From: Elusimicrobiota bacterium
GTDB taxonomy: Bacteria; Elusimicrobiota; UBA8919
DNA: 46,066 bases
Assembly (NCBI GenBank): GCA_016218625.1
Contig: JACRDL010000029.1
Span: 1-46,066 of the forward strand
Direction of reading: 5' to 3'
Shown: piece by piece, positions 35,535 through 43,309 of the stretch
How positions within the stretch are numbered: position 1 is the first letter of the stretch
Layout of the letters: each line of letters begins with the position of its first letter
Position numbers and translations under genes: made by a program
Notes under the pieces: generated by a model
Told to the model about the DNA's origin: nothing
What the model saw: only the letters and a program-made list of their open reading frames with translations
The model's database searches: none

Positions 35535-36947
35535 TCAGTCCCACCAGTAATGCACCGTATATGTAATAGTATTCTCGCCGTTCTTTGGAATCTTTAATTT
35601 ATACTCTATTGTCCGTGAATCTTTTTTCTCGTAGTCCTGTGATTTCTGAGTTATCTTCCAGTTAGACCACCTGTAAAGTTTTTCAACGACACAAACCTCA
35701 ACCGGCTCTTCTTTGTGATTTCTAATTGTTATTTTGAATGTCTCATCGCAGAAATCATCCCCGTTTTTGAAGTCCGTCTGGACTCTTTCGCCGACGATAT
35801 CAAATGCATCACCAAGATAAATTCTTACTTGTTCATCTTTGGGCGTATGATCAATAAAATCCTCGCCGATAAATTCTAATGACTTGTCGGAGTCCTCTTT
35901 ATAAACACGCATTTTGCCTTTCGGGAGCGGAATGCCCAGATTATTTTCTTTTGAATTTTTGAAATCAAGCATTACATAGACCTTTTTATTTGATTGAACT
36001 CCGTAATTTCTGTCCGCCCGAGACCATTGATTATATCCGTAAAATTTTTGTGCGACGCCATCGTAAATAAAAAGTTTTTTAATTGGGACATTTGTCCCAG
36101 AAACAAATTCTATCTGCTTTGTCTCATTATCCCGAACAGTTGTTCGGCGTTGCAAAGTATAGAGATGATATTCAAAAAAAGATTTTTCTTCAAACTGCGG
36201 GACTGCGGCTTTTGTTCTTGCTGCATACATCACATTTTCAGCCGCCACGCCGGTCGGTGATGCGCGATGAATATCTCCAGCAATTAGTTTCAGTTTCGCA
36301 TCTTTGTAAGTCGCACCCGATTTGTTGTCAATCGTAACCCAACCGGTTAAATCCAGATTTTTATCATCCTTATCGGAAACAATAACATAATCAGCATTCC
36401 AGTTTATTCCGTTTGTCAGATAATCAACTTCTATCTTATGCTCTCCGGAAATTTCGTTTTCCAATAACCACGAAAGTGTCGGTTTAAGTATAAGCCCTTC
36501 GGGAAGTTTTGATAAGGAAATTTCGCCCGACGGATTGACAAGAATTTTGTCGCCGGATTTTATCGTAAGCCCGCCCGCGGTTGAAAGAAGCGTGCCTTTG
36601 ATAATTTCTTTTTTCTCGCCGTCTTTTCCGAATCGTCTTTCAAGTTCTATTTCTTTACCAATATATTTCTGTAAAAGTTTCTCTCTGGAAATTAAATCAT
36701 ACTCAAAATTCTGCTCCAAAACCGAACATTTGTTCGGAAATGATAATGACTTAAAATGAACGCTCGTCGGGTCAATCTGCGCTGCGACATCCGAGAACTC
36801 AATTTTCTGCACACCCTTATCAATTTTTATTTCCCGCCTATCCTTAACTAGCCCCAGATTCTGGTTATACACAGTCAAATCAATTTCCTGTGAAAAGGAA
36901 CTCGCTGAAAATAAAACAAAAATTATGAAAAATAATATTTTCTTCAT
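35535..36947 (-). CDS. Exported DUF4139 family protein
   Basis: The 470-residue protein starts with a signal peptide (MKKILFFIIFVLFSASSFSQ), then IDLTVYNQNLGLVKDRREI, typical of DUF4139 proteins, and ends in beta-rich sequence with a YKLKIPKNGENTITYTVHYWW finish. These proteins are thought to be exported or periplasmic and have no settled role. It starts one base after the zinc-ribbon gene stop, in the BMC locus just upstream of deoC, though nothing suggests it belongs inside the BMC. Two copies of the CCGAACA-N2-TGTTCGG palindrome lie in it in frame. Confidence 0.8.
   Translation of the reverse strand: MKKILFFIIFVLFSASSFSQEIDLTVYNQNLGLVKDRREIKIDKGVQKIEFSDVAAQIDPTSVHFKSLSFPNKCSVLEQNFEYDLISREKLLQKYIGKEIELERRFGKDGEKKEIIKGTLLSTAGGLTIKSGDKILVNPSGEISLSKLPEGLILKPTLSWLLENEISGEHKIEVDYLTNGINWNADYVIVSDKDDKNLDLTGWVTIDNKSGATYKDAKLKLIAGDIHRASPTGVAAENVMYAARTKAAVPQFEEKSFFEYHLYTLQRRTTVRDNETKQIEFVSGTNVPIKKLFIYDGVAQKFYGYNQWSRADRNYGVQSNKKVYVMLDFKNSKENNLGIPLPKGKMRVYKEDSDKSLEFIGEDFIDHTPKDEQVRIYLGDAFDIVGERVQTDFKNGDDFCDETFKITIRNHKEEPVEVCVVEKLYRWSNWKITQKSQDYEKKDSRTIEYKLKIPKNGENTITYTVHYWWD
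36132..36147. repeat. CCGAACAGTTGTTCGG palindrome
   Basis: A perfect 16-bp palindrome inside the DUF4139 gene, same family as the four tandem copies in hypF. Confidence 0.7.
36722..36737. repeat. CCGAACATTTGTTCGG palindrome
   Basis: Another copy of the palindrome inside the DUF4139 gene, encoding part of FPNKCSVLE. Confidence 0.7.
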
Positions 36948-36948
36948 T

Positions 36949-37137
36949 TCAGCCCTCTACATATCCGCCACAATAGGGACAAGTAATAACACCCATATAT
37001 TCAATTTCTATCCCAAATTTTTCTTTACAATGAGGACATTTAAGTTTAGCACCTATAAAATAAAATTTTTCAGAATCAAATTTTTTTAAATTTTTAAAAG
37101 TTTTATCCAAAAAACCGCTTTTATCTAATTGGCTCAT
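36949..37137 (-). CDS. Small zinc-ribbon protein
   Basis: The 62-residue protein carries CPHC and CPYC pairs (spaced about 19 residues) that should bind one zinc. It overlaps the end of the methyltransferase gene by four bases, so it is the last member of the restriction-modification island. It may be a nucleic-acid or protein-binding accessory factor; function unknown. Confidence 0.65.
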   Translation of the reverse strand: MSQLDKSGFLDKTFKNLKKFDSEKFYFIGAKLKCPHCKEKFGIEIEYMGVITCPYCGGYVEG

Positions 37138-38081
37138 AACACTCCAACAAGAGAAACCTTCGTGCCGAAATTGAATTTTCTTGGGTCAAGTAATTTATCG
37201 TTTATACGATATTGTTTTCTGTTTTTTGTCCTTCTTTCAAATTTTGGTTTTCCGTTTTGGGAAATTATTTCATAATGTTGATTCTTATTAAATAACTCCT
37301 GTTGTTTTATCCCCAATTTTTCTTTGATAACTTCTAAAAATTCCGGATTTACTTCATAGCCAATTGAATTTCTCTCTAAAAAAGCAGCAACTTTTGATGT
37401 TGTTCCGCTTCCTAAAAATGGGTCAAGGACAGTATCTCCAACAAAACTATACATTTTTATTAAACGACGCGGAAGTTCTTCGGGGAACATCGCTAAATGT
37501 CCGTTTTGTTTTTCACCGGCAAAATTCCAATGCCCGTAAAAATATTTTACCCATTCTTCATATGTCATTTTTGACTTTTCTTTTTGCTCTTTTGTAGGAA
37601 CGGGTGCTTTGCCCAATTTTTTAAATAACAAAATAAATTCATAATCAATAGAAATCATTCCGTTACGCGGATACGGATAAGAACCCATCACCGTCGCACC
37701 GCCTGTCGTTTTACATGTTGTAACTTTCTGCCAAATAATCGCTCCCATATAATCAAAACCGATTTTTTCACAAAAATTTACAACCGTTTCTCTAATCGGA
37801 ATAATTTTATATCTGCCGTAAATTACAGCACGAGCAAATTGGTCGCCGATATTTACACATAGACGACAGCCCGGATGTAAGACACGATAACACTCCGACC
37901 AGACCTTATTAAGCGAATCAACATATTCTTCATAATTCTGATGAAAACCAATCTGATTTTTACAACCATAGTCCTTCAATTGCCAGTAGGGCGGAGATGT
38001 AACTACCAAATGAACCGAATCATTTTTCAGTTCATTCATATTCCTTGAATCGCCAATAATAATTTTATGGTTGGTTTTCAT
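37134..38081 (-). CDS. DNA methyltransferase with TSPPYW motif (N4-cytosine or N6-adenine)
   Basis: I start it at the ATG at 38081 (MKTNHKIIIGDSRNM), four bases after the previous stop; an earlier start would overlap by about 70 bases. The 315-residue protein has motif IV TSPPYWQLKDYG near residue 29 and AdoMet motif I DTVLDPFLGSGTTSKVA (about 215-231), the beta-class order. SPPY can mean N4-cytosine or N6-adenine methylation. It is the second methyltransferase in the island, which fits a type II system with an asymmetric site needing one enzyme per strand. Confidence 0.88.
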   Translation of the reverse strand: MKTNHKIIIGDSRNMNELKNDSVHLVVTSPPYWQLKDYGCKNQIGFHQNYEEYVDSLNKVWSECYRVLHPGCRLCVNIGDQFARAVIYGRYKIIPIRETVVNFCEKIGFDYMGAIIWQKVTTCKTTGGATVMGSYPYPRNGMISIDYEFILLFKKLGKAPVPTKEQKEKSKMTYEEWVKYFYGHWNFAGEKQNGHLAMFPEELPRRLIKMYSFVGDTVLDPFLGSGTTSKVAAFLERNSIGYEVNPEFLEVIKEKLGIKQQELFNKNQHYEIISQNGKPKFERRTKNRKQYRINDKLLDPRKFNFGTKVSLVGVL

Positions 38082-38085
38082 CTTT

Positions 38086-39075
38086 TCAATAAGCGAATAA
38101 TTGTATCTCTGTTTGTTTTTGTTTATAACTCGGAATTGCTTCTCTACCCTGACGAACATTTTCTAATCTTCTTTCTGCGATTTCAATATATTCTTTATTA
38201 CTGTCTATTCCAATAAATCTGCGTCCCAATTCTTTCGCCGCTACCGCAGTCGTTCCACTACCGACAAAGGGATCCAAAACAATAGCGGACTTTGAAAAAG
38301 ATGTAAGTTTAATTAAATATTTGCATAGTTCCAACGGTTTTACCGTCTTATGAATATTAAAATCACCTTTTTCTTCTTTTGATGGTTTCGGCAAAAGAAA
38401 ATACTTATCTATCTGTGTATCAATACTTTGTGCGGTTGCAACATTGGAAGGAAACATATTCTGCCCGATTTTTACATTTGTGTTTATAAGTCCTACTTTG
38501 TGTTTCATCATATTTTTTAGGAAAGTTTCGCTTACATTTTTTTGAGCCATAACAATGGGCTCAAAACAGGACTTTACTTGCGGGGTTTTCCATCCATATA
38601 ATTTATCTTTGAGCATCATTTTATTTTTTTCATCGGCAGGCAACTTATCTATAAAATGATTTAATGACATTGCTTTGGGTTGATTCTGAGTGTAAAGCCA
38701 TATAAAACAATCTCTGACTAAAAAACCGGCATCATCAATCGCCGAAGCCATTCTATGATAAAGTCGCGGACTTGAAAAAGAAAAAAAGAATCCGCCGGGT
38801 TTTAAGACCCTGTGTAATTCACTTGATATTTTTAAGTACCATTTATAAAACCTTTTCCCCTGTTCCTTGTCAAATTTCATCCCCGGGGGAAGTGACTTTA
38901 TAGTATTACAATAATCGGTTATATTTGAAACCGTTTTATGACTCCAGTTATTATCCATTTTATCTAAAAAATAAGGCGGGTCGGTTAGCACAAGGTCAAC
39001 CGAATTATTTTTTATTTTTTTTAATACTTCTTCCGCATTGCCTAATATAATTTTATTTATCATTTCTTTATTCAT
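38086..39075 (-). CDS. DNA methyltransferase with DPPY motif (N6-adenine type)
   Basis: The 329-residue protein has motif IV LTDPPYFLDKMDNNW near residue 30 and motif I IVLDPFVGSGTTAVAAKELG near the C-terminus, the beta-class order, followed by GRRFIGIDSNKEYIEIAERR. It probably methylates adenine on one strand of the site recognised by the neighbouring HNH nuclease. Its start overlaps the nuclease gene by eight bases. Confidence 0.9.
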   Translation of the reverse strand: MNKEMINKIILGNAEEVLKKIKNNSVDLVLTDPPYFLDKMDNNWSHKTVSNITDYCNTIKSLPPGMKFDKEQGKRFYKWYLKISSELHRVLKPGGFFFSFSSPRLYHRMASAIDDAGFLVRDCFIWLYTQNQPKAMSLNHFIDKLPADEKNKMMLKDKLYGWKTPQVKSCFEPIVMAQKNVSETFLKNMMKHKVGLINTNVKIGQNMFPSNVATAQSIDTQIDKYFLLPKPSKEEKGDFNIHKTVKPLELCKYLIKLTSFSKSAIVLDPFVGSGTTAVAAKELGRRFIGIDSNKEYIEIAERRLENVRQGREAIPSYKQKQTEIQLFAY

Positions 39076-39787
39076 TTGGATTTTTTCCCTTAAATTCTTC
39101 GTATAATATTTTGTAAACTTGCCATCTGATTTCTTTATCCGACCTTTTAATCACGAGCGGGTTGGCTAATTTTATAACACGACCCCTTTCATCATAAACC
39201 CAGTTATTTCTATCGGCACGATTACATTTTTGACATTGCGGAATGATATTCCCGGATATCAAAGGTTTCGTGGGATCTATGTGACTTTTTTGCAACTGCG
39301 TAATTGTATTGGGCCAATGAATATTCGGTTTGCCTCGTTCTGAACCGCAAGTGGCACATCTGTTTCCATATTGAGATTTTATACTATCCCAATTAGCTGT
39401 TTTTTCTATTCTGTGCCCGTGAAAAGCAGGATAAGTTGTTTTTAAAGTTATAAGTTTGTACCCTCCGACAGGCAAATTAATATCTCCTCTTCCTCCTGCA
39501 ACAATGAACCAACCTTTTTGTGCTCCCAAATGTCTTGCCTGCTGGACATCATTTGTATCAGGATAATACTGACGAACAAATTGAGTCAATTCACTTTTTG
39601 AAATTACCTTTGTTTTTGGATAATCTTGCGCAAGATAAACTAACACGAGTGCATCTTTTGTATAATTTCCTTTATTATCGGTTAATTTTGGAAGTTTTAC
39701 TCCGTGTATTTTTAAATACTTATCGTAATAATCGCAAATCATTTTGTAAGTATCTTTAATTTCATTATCTGAAAATTGTTTTATCAT
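39068..39787 (-). CDS. HNH endonuclease, probable restriction enzyme of the island
   Basis: The 239-residue protein has a C-terminal HNH/zinc site: RCATCGSERGKPNIHW, then QKSHIDPTKPLISGNIIPQC, then QKCNRADRNNWVYDERG. The two Cys pairs bind zinc and the S-H-I-D-P and N-x3-C-x2-C-N elements give the nuclease core. The N-terminal 110 residues (GAQKGWFIVAGGRGDI) may bind DNA. It lies directly before the two methyltransferases, with overlaps of 4 and 8 bases, so it is best read as the cleaving subunit. Confidence 0.82.
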   Translation of the reverse strand: MIKQFSDNEIKDTYKMICDYYDKYLKIHGVKLPKLTDNKGNYTKDALVLVYLAQDYPKTKVISKSELTQFVRQYYPDTNDVQQARHLGAQKGWFIVAGGRGDINLPVGGYKLITLKTTYPAFHGHRIEKTANWDSIKSQYGNRCATCGSERGKPNIHWPNTITQLQKSHIDPTKPLISGNIIPQCQKCNRADRNNWVYDERGRVIKLANPLVIKRSDKEIRWQVYKILYEEFKGKNPNE

Positions 39788-40008
39788 AAAGATTTATTAT
39801 ACCTGTATTTTTCCACTTTTCTTCTATAAAAATATTTTTTTAATATGGAAACTATTTGCCGACCTGTTTCAGCCATATCTGACAAATCATCAATAGTCCA
39901 TTGCCCGTCTGTCGGCGGGTTTTTCCGCTCTTTAACATAGAAAATGTCTTCGTATATTTTGCACATCTTAATAAGTTCTTTTTTATCGTTTGAAGTCATT
40001 TTAACCAT
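39784..40008 (-). CDS. Small hypothetical protein preceding the HNH nuclease
   Basis: The 74-residue protein (MVKMTSNDKKELIKMCKIYE) is charged and helical with no motif I recognise. Its stop overlaps the HNH start by four bases, and it starts six bases after the BMC pentamer gene. It may be an accessory or control protein of the restriction system, but it lacks an obvious helix-turn-helix. Confidence 0.5.
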   Translation of the reverse strand: MVKMTSNDKKELIKMCKIYEDIFYVKERKNPPTDGQWTIDDLSDMAETGRQIVSILKKYFYRRKVEKYRYNKSL

Positions 40009-40014
40009 GTTTTT

Positions 40015-40314
40015 TCAATGCCATTTTTTGGTTTGACCTTTGGAAAAGACCGTATCAACAATCCCGCAGATGACGGTTCGCACCGGCGCTTTTTTGTCGT
40101 TTAATATCTGGCGTGCGGAATTTCCTTCGTCCATAATCAAAACGGTATTGCCAACGCCGGCACCAATGTATTTGTCAACTGCAAGCATAATATCCTCGTC
40201 AATAAACTTTCCGGAAATGCCGTCCATTCTTCTCACCAGAAGAAGTTTTGTGCTTTCTAATGCTTTGTGTTTTCTGGTCGCCCAGACATTACCTACAACT
40301 TTTGCTATGAACAT
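40015..40314 (-). CDS. BMC-P pentameric shell vertex protein (EutN/CcmL), copy 2
   Basis: The 99-residue protein matches the EutN/CcmL fold: MFIAKVVGNVWATRKHKALE, LLLVRRMD, AVDKYIGAGVGNTVLIMDEGNSARQIL, and VICGIVDTV. Five copies close the vertices of the shell. GGAAGGGA precedes the ATG. It shares only moderate similarity with the copy at 40472, so the two may occupy different vertices or stages. Confidence 0.95.
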   Translation of the reverse strand: MFIAKVVGNVWATRKHKALESTKLLLVRRMDGISGKFIDEDIMLAVDKYIGAGVGNTVLIMDEGNSARQILNDKKAPVRTVICGIVDTVFSKGQTKKWH

Positions 40315-40335
40315 TTCTTATCCCTTCCTTTTTAA

Positions 40336-40485
40336 TCGCGAGCAATGGAGAAATTCTTTCAAGACCCTTGAGGAGCGACTACACTTTCAAGAGCGCCCGC
40401 AGGAAGTCCCTTTAGGGACGACGATTAGAGCGAAGCCGACAGGGTGGTCGGCGAAGCGTGTCTGAAAGAATTTACTCCTGAGCGA
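40336..40485. repeat. MITE-like repeat, diverged copy 5
   Basis: Left end TCGCGAGCAATGGAGAAATTC and right end GAATTTACTCCTGAGCGA form inverted ends like those of the other copies; the core differs and includes GTCCCTTTAGGGAC (shared with 32446) and GCCGACAGGGTGGTCGGC. The right end reaches into the pentamer gene, supplying its last codons and stop. Confidence 0.65.
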
Positions 40486-40756
40486 GCTTTACTCCGTCGA
40501 TTATTCCTACGATTGCGGCATCAATAGGCGGAGTATCCGCCAGAGAAGTTCCGCCGCAGGCAACTGCCGCTTCACGGGCAGCAACATAAAATATAAATTC
40601 ACCGGTACCTGAACCTACAACATCTACTGCAACAAGCGGTTCGCCTTTTGGCTTTTTATCCCAACTCATCGGTTGAACCAAAAGAAGTTTTTTTCCTTCT
40701 AACGATTCGTATTTTTGAGTTGCAACAACCCTTCCTATAATTTTTCCCGCAAACAT
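40472..40756 (-). CDS. BMC-P pentameric shell vertex protein (EutN/CcmL), copy 1
   Basis: The 94-residue protein is a full EutN/CcmL domain: MFAGKIIGRVVATQKYESLE, KLLLVQPMSWD, LVAVDVVGSGTGEFIFYVAAREA, and AAIVGIIDGVKL. The ATG follows the lipoprotein stop codon without a gap. The last codons (LAQE and stop) lie inside the terminal repeat of a MITE-like element. Confidence 0.95.
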   Translation of the reverse strand: MFAGKIIGRVVATQKYESLEGKKLLLVQPMSWDKKPKGEPLVAVDVVGSGTGEFIFYVAAREAAVACGGTSLADTPPIDAAIVGIIDGVKLAQE

Positions 40757-41386
40757 TTATTGTAATTCCTTCCAAAAAGGTTTCAGCGATTTTTTAAGCG
40801 AATTAACAACTAATCCAACTGCTGTATTTATATCCAATGCTTCATAACTTTTCGAATCACTCCATACAACTTCGCCAGTTGAAACATCTGTAATTTTTGC
40901 GGAAATAGAAACAGAGGCAGATACACTATAAACATTTGCATCCTCCAAACCAAAAGCAGAACCCGTCGGAAGAACAGTGGTCCCGCTTATTGGATATGCC
41001 CTATCTGAAATTGTGATTTTGCCTTTTTCTTTAAATACTAACAGCTTGTTTGACGGATTAAACTCAACAACATTTCCAGAGACAACAGCATCAACACCGA
41101 GTGATTTCACATCAGCGGTGTTTTCTATATCTGTTCTGTCTACAACGCTAACACCAGCAGACAATAATTGTCTTATGAATTCATTACTAACCGCTTCACC
41201 ACCATCACCGGAAAATTTCAAGACAGCAATTTTTTTTATATTAGAAAAATCATAACCTTTTTTTACTACCGTTTTTGTTGTAGCGCAACCGGTAAAGATA
41301 GCAAGTAGGGAGTAGGCAGTAGCAAGTAGTAAAAGATTTAATCTGTGCAATCTGTTTCCGCTATCTGTGTAATCTGCGTTTTTCAT
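40757..41386 (-). CDS. Outer-envelope lipoprotein, CsgG/LpoB-like
   Basis: The 209-residue protein has a lipoprotein signal with lipobox FTGC (lipidated Cys34) after the hydrophobic stretch LLLLATAYSLLAI. The mature part has KKIAVLKFSGDGGEAVSNEFIRQLL and later VSISAKITDVSTGEVVWSDS, patterns of the CsgG/LpoB-like fold. The N-terminal residues and the signal peptide are partly encoded by short repeats (41301-41335). It overlaps the TPR gene by four bases and touches the shell-vertex gene, so it is co-translated with BMC genes although its product should go to the envelope. Confidence 0.75.
   Translation of the reverse strand: MKNADYTDSGNRLHRLNLLLLATAYSLLAIFTGCATTKTVVKKGYDFSNIKKIAVLKFSGDGGEAVSNEFIRQLLSAGVSVVDRTDIENTADVKSLGVDAVVSGNVVEFNPSNKLLVFKEKGKITISDRAYPISGTTVLPTGSAFGLEDANVYSVSASVSISAKITDVSTGEVVWSDSKSYEALDINTAVGLVVNSLKKSLKPFWKELQ
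41301..41335. repeat. In-frame AGTAGGGAGT/AGTAGCAAGT repeat in a signal peptide
   Basis: AGTAGG-type units encode LLLATAYSLLAI, the hydrophobic core of the lipoprotein signal. The adjacent AATCTGTG units (41340-41380) encode the residues before it. Confidence 0.7.
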
Positions 41387-41838
41387 TTTTCACCTCCTAA
41401 AAACTGAAGGTGCTTTTTAGCAATGTTTTTAAAATCAGGATTTTTACTGAGTTTATTCCAATAGTTTATGGCATTTTCTTTCTCACCATTTTTTTCGTAA
41501 AGAAGTGCAAGCGTATACTGGATTCCGCACAGTTCAGGGTCAAGTTTTTCGGCAGATTTCAGATGCGTTTCGGCCTCCCACAAACTGTCTCTGCGTAAAA
41601 ACATCATTCCAAGCGCAACATCGGGAAGCGGCGATTTGTCGTCTAACTTTTTTGCTTCCAAGAGCATTTTTATCGCCTCATCATACTTTTTTTCTTTTAT
41701 AAGTTTATTGCTCTCCACAACAAGTTGATTTACATCTTGAGAATAACAAAAGGTGAGTAAGTGAGTAAGTGAGTAAGTGAGTAAGAAAAAAATCCAACAA
41801 CTTTTAACCTTTAACCTTTTACTTTTAACCTGCCTCAT
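41383..41838 (-). CDS. Secreted tetratricopeptide-repeat protein
   Basis: The 151-residue protein has a signal peptide (WIFFLLTYSLTHLLTFCYS) and about three TPR units: QLVVESNKLIKEKKYDEAIK, then ALGMMFLRRDSLWEAETHLKSAEKLDP, then YTLALLYEKNGEKENAINYW. TPR proteins are protein-binding scaffolds. It overlaps rpiB by four bases upstream and the lipoprotein gene by four bases downstream. The signal peptide is largely encoded by GTGAGTAA and TTTAACC repeat units. Confidence 0.8.
   Translation of the reverse strand: MRQVKSKRLKVKSCWIFFLLTYSLTHLLTFCYSQDVNQLVVESNKLIKEKKYDEAIKMLLEAKKLDDKSPLPDVALGMMFLRRDSLWEAETHLKSAEKLDPELCGIQYTLALLYEKNGEKENAINYWNKLSKNPDFKNIAKKHLQFLGGEK
41751..41830. repeat. In-frame 8-bp array (GTGAGTAA) plus TTTTAACC units in the TPR gene start
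   Basis: Four units of TGAGTAAG at 41752-41785, then ACTTTTAACC/CTTTAACC units at 41800-41830. They encode the LLTYSLTHLLTF signal core and the VKSKRLKVKS residues before it, in frame. Confidence 0.85.
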
Positions 41839-42272
41839 TGTGTCTCCTCAATTTTTTTTATTTTTTGAATTCTCATTAAATGACGACCGCCTTCAAATTT
41901 TGCTGCAAGGAATTTTTCAACCGCTTTTTTTACAGTCGCAAACGGAAAATCCTCCGAAAAACAGATTATGTTGGCGTTATTGTGCCTTACAGAAAACTCC
42001 GCCGCTTTTTCCGAATATCCGATTGCGGCGCGAATGCCTTTAACTTTGTTTGCAGCAATACATATACCGTTGCCGGAACCGCAGATTAAAATTCCTTTTT
42101 CAAATTTTTTTGATGCCACTGATTTTGCGACGATATTCGCGTAATCGGGATAATCGCAGGACTCTTCTGAAAATGTCCCGAAGTCCTTTACATTATATTT
42201 TTTTGAGAGATATTTTATCAGTTCAGTTTTATGTTTAAATCCCCGATGGTCACTACCGATTGCAATTTTCAT
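41835..42272 (-). CDS. rpiB: Ribose-5-phosphate isomerase B, canonical copy
   Basis: The 145-residue protein has the full RpiB/LacAB signature: IGSDHRGFKHK, GTFSEESCDYPDYA, catalytic Cys64 in ILICGSGNGICIAANK, His97 in VRHNNANI, and GGRHLMRI at the end. It interconverts ribose-5-phosphate and ribulose-5-phosphate. It sits in the BMC locus with a second RpiB paralogue 31 bases upstream. It overlaps the TPR gene by four bases. Confidence 0.94.
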   Translation of the reverse strand: MKIAIGSDHRGFKHKTELIKYLSKKYNVKDFGTFSEESCDYPDYANIVAKSVASKKFEKGILICGSGNGICIAANKVKGIRAAIGYSEKAAEFSVRHNNANIICFSEDFPFATVKKAVEKFLAAKFEGGRHLMRIQKIKKIEETQ

Positions 42273-42303
42273 TTTTGCATTTTCCTATTTAGGCAAATTA
42301 GAA

Positions 42304-42756
42304 TTATTTATTAAAGTATTTTTTTTCTATTTCAGAGACCTTGTCAAGACGGCGTTGATGACGACCGCCGGCATATTTTGTTTCAAGCCAGACCTTTACA
42401 ATTTCCTGACATTCCAAATCGCCAACCATTCTCGCACCGAGACACAAAATATTTGCGTCATCGTGTTCAGCCGCAAATTTTCCGGTAAGTTCGTTATATG
42501 CGCAAACGGCGCGGATACCCGGCACTTTGTTTGCAGCAATCGGCATTGCACCGCCGGTACCATCTATCAAAATACCCTTTTCATAATCTTTTTTTGAAAT
42601 CGATTCCGCAACAAGAAACGCTATATCAGGCCAGTCAATTGCTTCCTCAGAATAACAACCGAAATCAAAAACGGTGTGTCCCAACCCCTGTAAAAATTTT
42701 TTCAGGTTTTCTTTCAACTTAAACCCCGAATGATCCGAACCAATAACGATGTTCAT
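42304..42756 (-). CDS. RpiB paralogue lacking the catalytic cysteine
   Basis: The start is the ATG at 42756 (MNIVIGSDHSGFKLKENL), overlapping the BMC-T stop by four bases; the longer frame upstream is a shadow of BMC-T. The 150-residue protein is RpiB-like (FGCYSEEAIDWPDIA, PIAANKVPGIRAV, AEHDDANILCLGARM, GGRHQRRLDKV), but the catalytic Cys position is Asp65 (ILIDGTGGAMPIAANK). Some RpiB enzymes use an acidic residue elsewhere, and LacA/LacB pairs form mixed enzymes, so this copy may have another sugar phosphate or work with the second copy. Confidence 0.88.
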   Translation of the reverse strand: MNIVIGSDHSGFKLKENLKKFLQGLGHTVFDFGCYSEEAIDWPDIAFLVAESISKKDYEKGILIDGTGGAMPIAANKVPGIRAVCAYNELTGKFAAEHDDANILCLGARMVGDLECQEIVKVWLETKYAGGRHQRRLDKVSEIEKKYFNK

Positions 42757-43307
42757 AATAAAGTCCTTTTTAATTCCTGATGGGCTTTTGGGATTACCAC
42801 ACGGCTGATTAGCACGCCGTCGTCTTTTATTATTTCGCAACCGGCATTGACTGCTGAACGGACAGCGCCGATATCGTCCGAACAAAGTGTGACGAATGAT
42901 TTCCCGCCGAGCCCTTTTGCAAGCCGAATTTCTATCAAAGAAATTTTTGCGGATTTTGCGGCGGCATCTGACGCACGGATACAACTTGCAACCGTAAACG
43001 TTTCTATTACGCCGACCGCCTCAAAATTATCTATTTTTGAAGTTCCCAAAATCGCGGGGACTATCTGCTGATTAACATTTGGTATTATAAACTTATCAAT
43101 TAGCGTTACACCGGCGGTTTCTGCACCCAGTTCCACTGACGGTTGCACATCGGCAAGCGGACCAGTTATAAAAACCAGATATTTACCCGGACAGATGGGG
43201 TATGCATCTATGAGTTCCACATTCGCAACTTTCATCATCGCATCGGATGCCTCTATCCCTTTTGCAATTGAATTCGTCTCAATAAATCCTATCGCCGGCT
43301 GAATCAT
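42753..43307 (-). CDS. BMC-T tandem-domain shell protein, PduT-like with Fe-S cysteine
   Basis: The 184-residue protein has two BMC domains (about 4-90 and 95-180): AIGFIETNSIAKGIEASDAM and AVGVIETFTVASCIRASDAA. Cys39 lies in the first pore loop (DAYPICPGKYLVF), the place of the cysteine that holds a 4Fe-4S cluster on the three-fold axis of PduT. Three copies form a pseudohexamer. The gene starts two bases after the PduS-like gene, its expected electron partner. Confidence 0.94.
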   Translation of the reverse strand: MIQPAIGFIETNSIAKGIEASDAMMKVANVELIDAYPICPGKYLVFITGPLADVQPSVELGAETAGVTLIDKFIIPNVNQQIVPAILGTSKIDNFEAVGVIETFTVASCIRASDAAAKSAKISLIEIRLAKGLGGKSFVTLCSDDIGAVRSAVNAGCEIIKDDGVLISRVVIPKAHQELKRTLL

Positions 43308-43309
43308 AC

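Noticed and set aside
38082-38159. An upstream start for the SPPY methyltransferase
   Set aside because: It would overlap the preceding methyltransferase by about 70 bases; the family motif pattern fits the start at 38081.
42757-42984. A 76-codon N-terminal extension of the first RpiB
   Set aside because: It is a shadow of the BMC-T gene in another frame; RpiB homology begins at the ATG at 42756.
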